DNA of 64,000 bases, taken from positions 1 through 64,000 of the IMG/VR virus record IMGVR_UViG_3300033148_003679. One strand, written 5' to 3'. The position numbers were made by a program, and so were the translations under genes. The stretch comes from a virus. Positions 50,447-59,426 of this stretch are shown one piece after another; the stretch's first letter is position 1, and every line of letters starts with the position of its first letter. Below the pieces are notes generated by a model, which worked only from the letters and a program-made list of their open reading frames with translations, searched no databases and had not been told where the DNA came from.

Positions 50447-50998
50447 ATGAAAATAATTGATCTTACAGGAAAACGGTTTGGTAAACTTGTCGTGTTAGGC
50501 ATGTTGCCGAAATCCGGAAAAGGTATACCGATAAAATGGGAATGTCAATGCGATTGTGGTAACATTACGTCTGCGTTGGGTGGTAATCTACGTGGCGGTA
50601 GACGTGTATCGTGCGGGTTATGTAAACTCGAAAGAAAACGTGGGCCGGATTCGCCACTTTTTATAGACCGTGTAGGTGAACGGCACGGAAAACTTACTGT
50701 AAAGAAGTATGAAGGGGTTGTTACGACTAAAAGTAATAGACGTATACACCAATGGTTATGTCAATGCGATTGCGGTCAATATCGTATAGTTGGAAGTCCG
50801 TCACTCCGTAAGGTATCGTCTTGTAAGGCGTGTACACATAAACTTAAACCGCATGAAGTTAAGTTTATTAGAGAGAAGTACCAGAAAGGTGATAGAGAGT
50901 ATGGCGGAGCGGGGTTGGCGAAGACTTTTGGTATAAGCGAAAGTTATGTTAGTAGGATTATGAAAGGCACTAGATTGAACGGAGCGATGTATGAATAA
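50447..50998 (+). CDS. Zinc-motif protein with tandem domains and C-terminal HTH
   Basis: 183 aa. Two homologous units: GKRFGKLVVLGM..ECQCDCGN..CGLC and GERHGKLTVKKY..LCQCDCGQ..CKAC. The C-terminal helix-turn-helix (AKTFGISESYVSRIMKGTRL) resembles the DNA-binding end of phage HNH/homing proteins. No HNH catalytic motif is visible. It probably binds specific DNA. Confidence 0.62.
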   Translation: MKIIDLTGKRFGKLVVLGMLPKSGKGIPIKWECQCDCGNITSALGGNLRGGRRVSCGLCKLERKRGPDSPLFIDRVGERHGKLTVKKYEGVVTTKSNRRIHQWLCQCDCGQYRIVGSPSLRKVSSCKACTHKLKPHEVKFIREKYQKGDREYGGAGLAKTFGISESYVSRIMKGTRLNGAMYE

Positions 50999-51077
50999 GA
51001 GTTTAATCTCAGCATTTTTGTTAATAGTTCTGTTCTTATACCTGGTTATGTACGTTACGAAAATGTTTATGAAATGA
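50991..51077 (+). CDS. 28-residue single-span membrane peptide
   Basis: MNKSLISAFLLIVLFLYLV then MYVTKMFMK: one membrane helix. It overlaps the previous stop, so it may be translationally coupled. Too short to identify. Confidence 0.4.
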   Translation: MNKSLISAFLLIVLFLYLVMYVTKMFMK

Positions 51078-51193
51078 GGGGTTGGGTATAAAAGAAAAGT
51101 ACTGGTATTAGAAGTCGGTATTAGACCGAGGCGCGAAAATCGTTGAATGTTATATGTAAGTAGTATACAGGTTATAGAGATGTTTACGAGATA

Positions 51194-51919
51194 ATGGCAA
51201 CCAAAAAGTCTGTCAAAAAGTCTAAACGCAAGTCTGTGAAACGTAAACGAGGTACAAAGTCTCGGCCAAAAGGCGTTGCGTCTTATGCAAGAACTTCATG
51301 GACTCAAAACATGTTTGAATCTCCTGTTTCTATACCAAAAGGATTTATACTTGCAATTGACACCGCTGAACAGAAACCTTTGTTTATACCAAAACGAATT
51401 GCAGACGGTGAACAGATTGTTTTACCGTCCGGGTTAACATGTCAAGGTAGAGTTCTGCCAGACGGCGATTATAGTGTAATAGGATTGGAACGGGTAGTAG
51501 CCGTTGAACTTAAACGAATGAGTGACATGTTGTTGTATATAGGGAAAGAACGAATAGCTAAAACTATCCCGAAACTCAGACGGTTACAGAACTATTGGTG
51601 GGCGGCTGTAGTTGTCCAAGAGTCAGAACGTGACATTATATCTGTTAATACAATATACGAGACGCAGATGACACCTAATAAGGTACGCGGTTTTTTTCGG
51701 TCACTTCATGTTCATTACGGTATTCATAGCTATTTTAATCGAGAAGCAGAACGATGCGAATACTGGATACTAGAACACTTGACTTATGCCTTTACAAAAC
51801 TGTTAAAACAAGAATGCCAAGATTTGTGGCGTCGAAAACGAGATGGTATAATTGCTGCTACAGATTATGTTCCGCTTCCTGAACCGTCTGTACGCGGTAA
51901 GAATGTTGGTTGGAAATGA
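51194..51919 (+). CDS. ERCC4-type nuclease
   Basis: 241 aa. A Lys/Arg-rich 30-residue N-terminus, then FILAIDTAEQKPLFIP, VLPDGDYSVIGLERVVAVELKR near residue 100 (the ERCC4 metal site GDYS...vE(L/R)K), then SDMLLYIGKERI. The C-terminal helical domain has no HhH motif that I see. Expected to cut branched or flapped DNA. Belongs to the replication/recombination module. Confidence 0.7.
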   Translation: MATKKSVKKSKRKSVKRKRGTKSRPKGVASYARTSWTQNMFESPVSIPKGFILAIDTAEQKPLFIPKRIADGEQIVLPSGLTCQGRVLPDGDYSVIGLERVVAVELKRMSDMLLYIGKERIAKTIPKLRRLQNYWWAAVVVQESERDIISVNTIYETQMTPNKVRGFFRSLHVHYGIHSYFNREAERCEYWILEHLTYAFTKLLKQECQDLWRRKRDGIIAATDYVPLPEPSVRGKNVGWK

Positions 51920-51955
51920 TTGGAACGTAGACGGATGAAACGGAATGGTATAAAT

Positions 51956-52207
51956 ATGAGCAAAAATGATAAAGATAAGGGAATGAAGTTTGTTGTACAT
52001 ACCAATGATGGCAGGAAAAAGATACGAGATTGTTGTACTTATGCGTCCATATCCGAAACCTTTTTATTAACATTAGCTGGAACGGAAGTTAACGTAATAC
52101 CTGTCAAAAACATTGTACTCTTACAAGCATTTAGATGTACTGTAACACATAAGTATAGTGCTGACCAGATTATATTCGAGCCCGTGCAACTAAATTCAAA
52201 TTCTTAG
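51956..52207 (+). CDS. Hypothetical protein
   Basis: 83 aa from ATG 51956 (an earlier ATG at 51935 is possible). Mixed alpha/beta, MKFVVHTNDGRKKIRD. Not recognised. Confidence 0.5.
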   Translation: MSKNDKDKGMKFVVHTNDGRKKIRDCCTYASISETFLLTLAGTEVNVIPVKNIVLLQAFRCTVTHKYSADQIIFEPVQLNSNS

Positions 52208-52237
52208 CATAGAGTATATGGGAAAGGAACTTAGCTG

Positions 52238-52474
52238 ATGGGTATAAGGGACGTAGCGCGTACAGATTTCATGTCAAAACAAACTGTGCCAGAACTTAAC
52301 GCAAAAGAAATGGCAGCGGCTAACGAATGTGCCGAAGTTCTTCGTACAGTAGCAGACAATAAACGCGGATTATATATATGGGAGATTTGTAACGAGTATG
52401 ATGTAGACCATCATAAAATTGCCAGACATCTTGCACAGAGAGCTAACAGTAGACGTGCTAAGAATAAATTATAA
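52238..52474 (+). CDS. Small winged-helix-like protein
   Basis: 78 aa. The segment LYIWEICNEYDVDHHKIARH and a basic end (NSRRAKNKL) suggest a small HTH protein. Ribosome site GGGAAAGGAACT. Weak call. Confidence 0.5.
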   Translation: MGIRDVARTDFMSKQTVPELNAKEMAAANECAEVLRTVADNKRGLYIWEICNEYDVDHHKIARHLAQRANSRRAKNKL

Positions 52475-52488
52475 GGATAGAAAATGCC

Positions 52489-53067
52489 ATGGCCAAAAGA
52501 AAATCAATTGCAGATAATGCTAACATGGAATTTATAACCGATTCCGGTTGGGATAAAGGGACACAACGGCGGGAACATTTGAGAGGTAAAGTAATAAACG
52601 CTTTTAGAAAAGGAGTTGTAGCTTCTGATAAAAGAGGCCATTTTCAGCAGATAGGATTCAAAATCCAACCTATTTTTATAGATCTTCTACATAAAGTGGC
52701 TGGTATAATGCCGGACGCTTTCTGGTATCGGAAAGGTCGAAAATCTCAGTCTGCTATTTATAGAACCATTTTTGTTATAGGTATCGAGACGGCGTTGAAT
52801 TATGTGGAAGAAGAAGGGTTGTTAGACGATCCTGCTCTTAAAGAGATACATGACCAGCTCGAAACTGCCGAAACGTTGTCTGCTATTGTAAATATAGCGG
52901 AACAACGGCAGGAAGTCGAAGCGTTACAAAAACGGTTACTTTCCAGCGCGAACATAAATGAGATAAGTCAACATGGCCCTAGATTGGCTCGTAGTATTAA
53001 GACCTTGAATGAGATTGAAGATGGGTTGGTCGAGATGCTGGGTACTAAAGGTAACGCACGGAAATAG
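52489..53067 (+). CDS. Hypothetical protein
   Basis: 192 aa. N-terminal basic segment (MAKRKSIADNANMEFITDSG), a hydrophobic helix, then long helices with RRRLLSS-like Arg pairs. All helical; possible DNA-binding structural protein. No known motif. Confidence 0.55.
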   Translation: MAKRKSIADNANMEFITDSGWDKGTQRREHLRGKVINAFRKGVVASDKRGHFQQIGFKIQPIFIDLLHKVAGIMPDAFWYRKGRKSQSAIYRTIFVIGIETALNYVEEEGLLDDPALKEIHDQLETAETLSAIVNIAEQRQEVEALQKRLLSSANINEISQHGPRLARSIKTLNEIEDGLVEMLGTKGNARK

Positions 53068-53078
53068 GTAAACCAAGC

Positions 53079-53462
53079 ATGAATTTTCGTAGTCCTCTCA
53101 GTGTAATCCGCCATTTCTGTCTTTCATGTACTGGTGGCGGTATAAAAGATATACGAGAATGTACTGGTAACAGACCGTTTGGCAGCAGACATGCTCCTTG
53201 TATTTTGTACCCGTACCGTATGGGACACAGGCCGGGACGATGGGATACAACACTTTTTGGCAAACGGTATAGTGCTAGACGAGCTATACAACTAGAATGT
53301 AAACGGTGTCAGAATACACGAGAGCGCGACGTTGTACTTGATTGTACGAGCCAAGACTGTCCGTTATGGAAATGGCGGTTAGGCACTCCACCCGAGTATA
53401 AGAAACGTATTGATAAAGAGCGGTTACAAAAACATGCTCGGTCAATCCGCCAGAAGAAGTGA
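53079..53462 (+). CDS. Phage zinc-binding protein with tandem Cys motifs
   Basis: 127 aa. Two copies of a phage pattern: CLSCTGGGIKDIRECTGNRP then APCILYPYRMGHR, and CKRCQNTRERDVVLDCTSQD then CPLWKWRLGT. The motif CxxCxG....EVxxC....CPLYPYR is known from single-domain phage proteins. Probably a zinc protein contacting nucleic acid. Confidence 0.66.
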   Translation: MNFRSPLSVIRHFCLSCTGGGIKDIRECTGNRPFGSRHAPCILYPYRMGHRPGRWDTTLFGKRYSARRAIQLECKRCQNTRERDVVLDCTSQDCPLWKWRLGTPPEYKKRIDKERLQKHARSIRQKK

Positions 53463-53720
53463 AAAGTCTGTTACTTTCATGTCAAAAAACGCCACTGTTA
53501 CAAGAGATATTGGCGTAGAATCCATTTTTATTGAGAAAAGGTAGTAGGACACTACGGAAAGGCGCGTCTCGGAAATTAGGGCAAATTAGGGTAAGGCAAA
53601 GAGTGGTTGGATACAGAAAAAAGGAACGGTATGGAAAGGTGGCGTTTCGGAAATTGATATAGAGCGTTCATGAATACTATGTAAATCGAACTATATAGAT
53701 ATGAAGAATAAAAAAAGATA
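53463..53720. other. Gene-free spacer with near-duplicate segments
   Basis: Two related 25-base segments (GGAAAGGCGCGTCTCGGAAATT and GGAAAGGTGGCGTTTCGGAAATT type, near 53560 and 53636) and a CGCCACTG/..TGGCG pair. No gene found. Confidence 0.45.
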
Positions 53721-53999
53721 ATGAAACGCATTAAACAAGTAAAGCCGAAAAAGCGACAAATGAAGTCTAATAAGCCTGCACGGGACTCGGAAATAGTGAT
53801 TTCCAGAAACGGTACAGAGTATCAAGTTGCTCCGTCTGGTTCATGGCATAGAATCACTCGTAAACTCAGCAAAAGACAGGTTAGAGAACGAGAGGCAAGA
53901 CGGTTGACACAACTGCAAGAATCAAAGCACAGGTTAGGCCTTGACAAAGACAATAATAGTGATGGTCATAAAGATAAAGAAGATAAAGGAGTAGAATAA
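53721..53999 (+). CDS. Basic hypothetical protein
   Basis: 92 aa. Starts MKRIKQVKPKKRQMKSNKPA, then a beta-like middle and an Arg-rich helix (RKLSKRQVREREARRLTQLQ). Likely nucleic acid-binding. Confidence 0.55.
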   Translation: MKRIKQVKPKKRQMKSNKPARDSEIVISRNGTEYQVAPSGSWHRITRKLSKRQVREREARRLTQLQESKHRLGLDKDNNSDGHKDKEDKGVE

Positions 54000-54270
54000 G
54001 GTTACCGAGCATGAAAAAGCAAAATGATAACTTCATGAGCAAGTATACAACATCTAATACCATACCTACGTTATAAATTAAATGATAACTTATAACCTGA
54101 TTTTTCAGGTTACCAGTCTTTAGACCCACTGATATAGGACGAAAAGTCGTGGATAACTTGGAACAGAAGTTTTCAAGTACATTTTTTAGCATTACGGTCA
54201 ACAGTAAACAAGAGTTTTTGTAAACTATCGCGTTTAGTTTTCTGAACATAGGAAGGATTTGGTAACTACT
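54000..54270. other. Gene-free spacer with hairpin
   Basis: AACCTGA/TCAGGTT hairpin (about 54096-54113), loop three T. Downstream no T-run. No gene is supported until 54271. Confidence 0.45.
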
Positions 54271-54444
54271 ATGCTGGGTTTTCCTTACTTTTGTCTACAG
54301 AGAATAGTAGTTGTAAACTTAAGCGAGAAGTTAGATAACTTGGCCGATACATGTTATATAACAACGGCGAAATGTTTACCTGTCTGTAACCAAGAAAAAG
54401 GGTGGATGTCTGTCAATAGTAAACCAGGAGAAATAGCAGGGTGA
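54271..54444 (+). CDS. Small hypothetical protein before the helicase
   Basis: 57 aa from ATG 54271 (MLGFPYFCLQRIVVVNLSEK), with two Cys-x3-Cys type pairs later. It overlaps the helicase start by four bases, which supports coupling. Ribosome site AGGAAGG at about 18 bases. Confidence 0.42.
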   Translation: MLGFPYFCLQRIVVVNLSEKLDNLADTCYITTAKCLPVCNQEKGWMSVNSKPGEIAG

Positions 54445-56108
54445 TAGAACAGATAGAACAAAAAGGTCTCGACATTTCCGCCGATATAATTGAAGAGACG
54501 CGTAAATCTTTCTCGAATTTTCGGGACAAGGAGTATAGACCTTATCAGCGTGAAGCGATAGAGTTTATAATGAATAGCAACAAAAAGGTTACCGTAATAG
54601 AAGTTCCTACCGGTTCGGGCAAGTCGCTTTCTGGTATGGTAGCTGGCAAAATGTGGGGTGATATGATATATCTGTGTTCCAGTATTCCACTCCAACACCA
54701 GCTCCAGCATGATTTCCCGGAAGCCGAGATGTTGAAAGGTCGGTCAAATTATCCATGCTTGCGGTTGCCGGTAAAAGGTATGAGCGCGGCAGATTGTAAT
54801 CATAGCAAATCTAATCCTTGCGTGTTCAAGGGTAGTACATGTCCATATCATAGACAGAAAGAAATTGTATTAGCACATCCATTACGAATACTCAACTATT
54901 ACTATTGGCTGAACGAGTGTTTTCATGTCGGCAGGTTTAAGGACAAAAATAAAAAGCGAATAATTATTGCTGATGAAGCCGACACTTTTGAAGATATAAT
55001 GTTGGATTTCGTGAGTTTAACATTTTCATCTTATGTTCTTTCCAGATACAACATTCCGATACCAGAACGGTTAACAGCTACAGATGGTCGGGTATCGTAT
55101 TGGGTTGATTGGGCCGAGACTGTGAAGAATAAAATGGACGATTATTTTGCCGGTCTTGCTCTTAGAATCGAAGTGTTGGAAGAAGATGGAGAAATAGAAT
55201 CGCCGGAAGCTGTTGACGTGTTAAAGGAATATAAACAAGTTGAATCGATATTAACGCAACTGTCAATGTTTCTAAGTTATGTGGATGATACATGGATATT
55301 TGACCGGCAAAAACGAAAACATGGCGAGTATTGGACGTTTAAGCCAACATGGATTTCGTCTAAAATAGCTGAAAAGTTTTTTCTCGATAATGGTTCAAAA
55401 TTCGTTTTAATGAGCGCACATCTACCGCCACTTAAAGTTCTATCCCAGATGCTCGGTATAAAGCTGGTAGATATGGATTATTTTTCTGCACCGTCCCTGT
55501 TTGTTCCTGAACGACGTAGAATATTTTTGCAGCCTGTTGCCAGTTTAACCAATAGAACATGGGATACATCGTTACCATCTATTCTCAAATATATAGAGAT
55601 GTTAGCTGAACGATATATGAATTACAAAGGACTTATCCATACAGTAAGCTATAAACTGCGTGACGCCATTATGGCTCTCAACAATCCACGGTTTATAACC
55701 CACGAAGGGGCAAAAGATCGCGTTGAAATGTTGAAAAAGTTTGAGCAGTCGCCCGATCCTTTAGTCATGGTCTCGCCGTCAATGGAACGTGGAATAAGTC
55801 TTGAACACGAAAAGTGTCGATGGATCGTGTGGCCGAAAGCACCTTGGCTGAATAAAGGTGATAAACAGGTAAAAGCGCGGTTGTATACGGGTGGTAAAAA
55901 CGGTATAGGCCAAGAATGGTATAATGCCATGATGGCCGCAAGTGTCGTCCAAGGATGTGGCCGTGGCACTCGGTTCGATACAGATTGGTGTGATAGTTGG
56001 TTGTTAGACCAACAGATATATAACTTGGTGACAGGAAAATATAGTTGCGAATATTTCCCGCCATGGTTTAGAAACGCGTTGGTGTACCCTTCGACAAAAA
56101 ACAAGTAA
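54441..56108 (+). CDS. DinG/XPD-family superfamily 2 helicase
   Basis: 555 aa with a GTG start behind AGGAGAAATAGCAGG. Walker A PTGSGKS at residues 56-62; four Cys in a spaced group (YPCLRL; DCNHSKSNPCVFK; TCPYH) as the XPD-type Fe-S cluster; IIADEAD near residue 179 as Walker B; then later motifs ending ERGISLEHEKCRWIVWPKAP and a helicase motif VI region (QGCGRGTRF). The expected role is 5'-3' unwinding during recombination or replication. Confidence 0.86.
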   Translation: MIEQIEQKGLDISADIIEETRKSFSNFRDKEYRPYQREAIEFIMNSNKKVTVIEVPTGSGKSLSGMVAGKMWGDMIYLCSSIPLQHQLQHDFPEAEMLKGRSNYPCLRLPVKGMSAADCNHSKSNPCVFKGSTCPYHRQKEIVLAHPLRILNYYYWLNECFHVGRFKDKNKKRIIIADEADTFEDIMLDFVSLTFSSYVLSRYNIPIPERLTATDGRVSYWVDWAETVKNKMDDYFAGLALRIEVLEEDGEIESPEAVDVLKEYKQVESILTQLSMFLSYVDDTWIFDRQKRKHGEYWTFKPTWISSKIAEKFFLDNGSKFVLMSAHLPPLKVLSQMLGIKLVDMDYFSAPSLFVPERRRIFLQPVASLTNRTWDTSLPSILKYIEMLAERYMNYKGLIHTVSYKLRDAIMALNNPRFITHEGAKDRVEMLKKFEQSPDPLVMVSPSMERGISLEHEKCRWIVWPKAPWLNKGDKQVKARLYTGGKNGIGQEWYNAMMAASVVQGCGRGTRFDTDWCDSWLLDQQIYNLVTGKYSCEYFPPWFRNALVYPSTKNK

Positions 56109-56131
56109 AAAGTGTTGAGAAGGAGGTTAAA

Positions 56132-56338
56132 ATGAATTGTGGTCTACTACGCTTCATGACAAGTACCTTATACTTGGTAGTCTTAGTTGTTTTGGTTGTG
56201 GCAATCCTGTTTTTACTTACTCCTATAATAGCGGTTGGCTTAATCTTTGGCGTTCCTATACTAATTGTCTGTGCACTTATTGTAGGATGGTCACAGCTAA
56301 TATCATGGGCACTTGAACTAAACGAAAAAAAGTCTTGA
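56132..56338 (+). CDS. Two-span membrane protein, holin-like
   Basis: 68 aa with two hydrophobic stretches (LVVLVVLVVAILFLLTPII and VGLIFGVPILIVCALIVGW). GAGAAGGAGGTTAAA site. Holin is a guess from size and topology; no endolysin is adjacent. Confidence 0.5.
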   Translation: MNCGLLRFMTSTLYLVVLVVLVVAILFLLTPIIAVGLIFGVPILIVCALIVGWSQLISWALELNEKKS

Positions 56339-56345
56339 AAGGGGG

Positions 56346-56375
56346 TTGACAAACCGCTCTTATTTATGGTATAAT
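56346..56375 (+). promoter_or_regulatory. Early promoter
   Basis: TTGACA, 18-base spacer, ATGGTATAATAG. Last of the strong promoters in the right arm. Confidence 0.72.
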
Positions 56376-56436
56376 AGAATGTTGAAAGTTAATGAGGGAA
56401 GAAAAAAGTTGTGAGTAATCAGAAAGGAAATCTTTG

Positions 56437-56916
56437 ATGAGTAACAACGGACAAGATATGTCTCTTGCAAATCTTCAACGGCAATCCACTATGGACGTCG
56501 AATCACATTATAGACTACAGGCAGTTAAATGTCGAGATGACGAGGTTCTTCTGGCAATTATCGTGGCGCAAACTGGTGACCAAATGAAAATGGCTACCAA
56601 AATGATTAAAATTGACAAGAAGTTTGCGAAACTGGCACAAGACGATGGTATGATGTTCCAAATCGCTATTCTTCCATATGGTGTTCTTTGTCTATGGGGG
56701 TCGTTGTACGGAACACTTTTAGAAGAATGGCAGGTTGCGCTCATAAACGGGGTAAAAGGCGATACAATAAAATCTGTTATAGAAAATGTGGTGTCCGCCT
56801 TGCATATTGCTAAGCTCAACAAAAAGGTCGGACAAGGTGACGGGAATGAAGATGGTGATAAAACAGATGAAGACGATCAAACGGATAACGAGAAGTTTCC
56901 ACATCTTATTGTATGA
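56437..56916 (+). CDS. Hypothetical protein with acidic tail
   Basis: 159 aa from ATG 56437. Two hydrophobic helices in the middle (MFQIAILPYGVLCLWGS; LLEEWQVALINGV) and an acidic, disordered C-terminus rich in Asp, Gly and Lys. Not recognised. Confidence 0.55.
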   Translation: MSNNGQDMSLANLQRQSTMDVESHYRLQAVKCRDDEVLLAIIVAQTGDQMKMATKMIKIDKKFAKLAQDDGMMFQIAILPYGVLCLWGSLYGTLLEEWQVALINGVKGDTIKSVIENVVSALHIAKLNKKVGQGDGNEDGDKTDEDDQTDNEKFPHLIV

Positions 56917-56929
56917 AAGGTGAAACGAG

Positions 56930-57283
56930 ATGAAGTTCCCGAAAGTTCTTAAAGAATTGGGTGCATGTTTTGAAGGACAAGACTGGGTCGGCTACCATGG
57001 CATGAAATGGGCTTGGGAAAACTGCGAATATCCTGGATGGATGCTATGGTTTCTATATAGAGTTTGTGAAATAATCGCGGACGAATTTTCTTCATGGCCA
57101 GAATTATCACAGATTGAAGATTTGGAGGTCAAGATTGAGCTTAAGTATTCGATGCCACGTTCAACACCTTTTCGTCCATGGTATCTCGATTGCAGCGGTC
57201 CTGAAAACGAATATGCGTGTAACTATATTCGTAAACATGTAAAGTTGGGCAAACTATCGGAAGTGGTTAGAGCGATAAAATAA
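56930..57283 (+). CDS. Hypothetical protein
   Basis: 117 aa. Trp-rich (VGYHGMKWAWENCEYPGW; MLWFLYRVCEIIADEF). No motif known to me; a compact helical protein is likely. Confidence 0.5.
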   Translation: MKFPKVLKELGACFEGQDWVGYHGMKWAWENCEYPGWMLWFLYRVCEIIADEFSSWPELSQIEDLEVKIELKYSMPRSTPFRPWYLDCSGPENEYACNYIRKHVKLGKLSEVVRAIK

Positions 57284-57294
57284 GGGTATGGGGC

Positions 57295-57639
57295 ATGACA
57301 AATAAACGACTTCTAGTATATGTTGCAGGGCCATACTCTGCTCGATGGTGGTGGCAGAAACTATGGAACGTCTGGCAGGCATGGCGGGTTGCAAGAGATG
57401 TATGGCAACATGGACATATGGCACATTGTACTTATATCGAGACTGTGTTTCTGGACAATGTTATGTCGCATGACGAATGGTTGACACGAGATTTGGTTAT
57501 CCTTACTCGATGTGACGCTATGATAATGTGTCCAAGATGGAGAACGAGTAAAGGTGCTGTAAAAGAACATAACTTTGCTGTTGAACGAAACATGCCAATC
57601 TTTTATAATGCCGATAGATCGCCGAAAGTAGATGGATAA
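57295..57639 (+). CDS. DUF4406 / nucleoside deoxyribosyltransferase-like protein
   Basis: 114 aa. N-terminal LLVYVAGPYSARWWWQKLWN matches the AGPY(S) start of the family, and RTSKGAVKEHNFAVERNMPI carries the SxGA...E of deoxyribosyltransferases. The Glu could be the catalytic nucleophile. Family knowledge: cleaves or swaps the glycosidic bond of deoxyribonucleosides; it may help nucleotide salvage. Confidence 0.68.
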   Translation: MTNKRLLVYVAGPYSARWWWQKLWNVWQAWRVARDVWQHGHMAHCTYIETVFLDNVMSHDEWLTRDLVILTRCDAMIMCPRWRTSKGAVKEHNFAVERNMPIFYNADRSPKVDG

Positions 57640-57911
57640 TGAAAAAGATTACAATCAATAGACTAATAGCAGATAACCGAGTAGAATCGTCAACCATAAA
57701 GTTGCCTGACAGTATTGATCCCGTTACTTTTATCGAGTTTATACATTTTATGGCAGACGGGTTACGGCATGGAGAAGAAACGTATGGGGCTATGTCGTAT
57801 ATGAACAAAAATTTGCAGGATGAAATAGGAGAAGAATGGCGGGATACTGCAACTTGGGCGTTTCTCGGATGGGACAGAATGAGACGAATACAAGATAGTA
57901 GAGAAGAGTAA
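57639..57911 (+). CDS. Hypothetical phage protein, nucleotide-metabolism neighbour
   Basis: 90 aa. Overlaps the previous stop (ATAATGA). Segment RHGEETYGAMSYMNKNLQDE, then DTATWAFLGWDRMRR. Similar short proteins occur in phages and may be MazG-like helices, but the catalytic residues are not clear. Confidence 0.5.
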   Translation: MKKITINRLIADNRVESSTIKLPDSIDPVTFIEFIHFMADGLRHGEETYGAMSYMNKNLQDEIGEEWRDTATWAFLGWDRMRRIQDSREE

Positions 57912-57923
57912 AGGAATAATACA

Positions 57924-58370
57924 TTGTCTAGTATATTAGAAATGAATAGAGAAGATTTTGAGAATGTACCGTGTTGTGAGGAAAAATATAAGACAACATC
58001 GCCCAGGATGATTTGCGATAGTCTTGTTATTCTGCCAATAGAATATCGACCTAAAAACTCTAGCGGATTTGGATATGTAGATGTTATAGCTGTGCGAGGT
58101 GAAGAAGCTGTTTGTCGGTATAAAGGCGGAGTTGATATGTTGAATATGGTGAACAAAAGTCCGTCCCAAAACATGAAAATTGTATGTGGTTCTTTCCAAG
58201 CATACAAAGCGTATAGCCCGGCAGATTGGGCCATAGACTTTTTGCCTATAAGTGGTTTAGTACGGATACACCCTCTTGTTCATCGTATACTCTGTGTTCC
58301 AACATTAACCACGCTTATGTTATATCCAGTAGAATGGGAGGAAGGATACGACGATGGCAATTTGTGTTAG
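57924..58370 (+). CDS. Hypothetical protein (TTG start)
   Basis: 148 aa from TTG 57924 with AAAGGA upstream, or ATG 57942. Mixed alpha/beta with several Cys. C-terminus acidic. Not recognised. Confidence 0.48.
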   Translation: MSSILEMNREDFENVPCCEEKYKTTSPRMICDSLVILPIEYRPKNSSGFGYVDVIAVRGEEAVCRYKGGVDMLNMVNKSPSQNMKIVCGSFQAYKAYSPADWAIDFLPISGLVRIHPLVHRILCVPTLTTLMLYPVEWEEGYDDGNLC

Positions 58371-58602
58371 ATGTAGTCAATGTGACAGGATATTAGTAGT
58401 AGAGCAGTGTGAGATCAATGACAATGGCGACATTAGTCTGGCTGTTGAACCTTGTCCCGGCTATTTTCTTGAAGGGTATAAAGCTGGATGTAAGATTTGT
58501 GAGTTTGGCAAGATATATGAAGTTGATAAGATTACTAAAGATTTAACAATGGCGTTAGGCAGGTGGAGCGAAGGAAAACCTGGGAAAGTGGAGAATAGTT
58601 AA
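58354..58602 (+). CDS. Zinc-binding small protein
   Basis: 82 aa. Cys pattern CVRCSQCDRI, then VEPCPGYF, later CKIC. Together with the 59427 gene it follows a repeated scheme: CxxCxxxxxVExCxxxxxGDI..VEPC. The two are paralogues. A zinc knuckle is likely. Confidence 0.6.
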   Translation: MAICVRCSQCDRILVVEQCEINDNGDISLAVEPCPGYFLEGYKAGCKICEFGKIYEVDKITKDLTMALGRWSEGKPGKVENS

Positions 58603-59343
58603 ATGAACTCAAAACCACTTACAAGACAAGAAGTTCTTGCTGTCGTATGGTCTAAAAAATATGGAACACGGAGCGATTTTCGAGGGAGAAATCTGCGGGG
58701 AATTGACTTATCTTATGGAAATTTGAGTTATATTGATTTACAACAGGCAGACTTATGCAATGCAAATTTACGAAACGTTAACTTGTATAAAGCAAATTTG
58801 CGCAACGCAAACTTACAGTATGCTAATTTACGATACGCCACATTACAGCATAGTCATTTGTTTAATGCCGATTTATTTAATGCAAATTTACAAAATGCAA
58901 ACTTGCAATGTGTCAACTTGCAAGATGCTATATTGCAGTACGCCAATTTATCCGGTGCCAATTTGAGTGGTGCTAAAGGGTTACTAGATTCAAGTACATT
59001 TTTGACAAAACATTTTGCTTCGGACGATTTTGGTATAATTGTATACAAAATCTTTGGCAGAATGTTTTATTCTAAACCAGATTATTGGCAAGAAAAAATC
59101 GGGGCTGTAATAGAAGAGGTCGTAGATTCGTGCCGTACTATAGATTGTGGATGCGGGATAAACTGTGCAACATGGGAATGGTGCCAGATTCTTAAAGCGT
59201 GGAGGGATACAAGGATGATAGATACAAGGATATGGAAATGCAGGATTCGATGGATAGATTTGGCTGATGTTGTTGTGCCGTATAATACAGATGGAAAGAT
59301 ACGGTGCGGTAGATTAGAGTTGATTGAAAGAGTTGGGATGTGA
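58603..59343 (+). CDS. Pentapeptide-repeat protein with C-terminal DUF5758-like domain
   Basis: 246 aa. Residues 25-125 are a run of A(N/D)LxX pentapeptides (DLSYGNLSYIDL; NLRNANLQYANL), forming a right-handed quadrilateral beta-helix. The C-terminal 120 residues start DDFGIIVYKIFGRMFYSK, resembling DUF5758. Pentapeptide proteins mimic DNA or protect gyrase in some cases. Here the substrate is unknown. Starts exactly at the stop of the previous gene. Confidence 0.78.
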   Translation: MNSKPLTRQEVLAVVWSKKYGTRSDFRGRNLRGIDLSYGNLSYIDLQQADLCNANLRNVNLYKANLRNANLQYANLRYATLQHSHLFNADLFNANLQNANLQCVNLQDAILQYANLSGANLSGAKGLLDSSTFLTKHFASDDFGIIVYKIFGRMFYSKPDYWQEKIGAVIEEVVDSCRTIDCGCGINCATWEWCQILKAWRDTRMIDTRIWKCRIRWIDLADVVVPYNTDGKIRCGRLELIERVGM

Positions 59344-59426
59344 ATGGAACAGTGGGAATGGTCGGGAAAGAAATAGATATGGCGGTATTGAAATTGAAGC
59401 AAAGAGCATGAATGGAATAACAGAAA

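Noticed and set aside
56132-56338. Confident holin call
   Set aside because: Two membrane spans and size fit, but no endolysin or spanin pair is adjacent; kept only as holin-like.
57518-58234. Minus-strand 238-aa frame
   Set aside because: It runs against three plus-strand genes with ribosome sites and family matches; composition is that of an antisense shadow.
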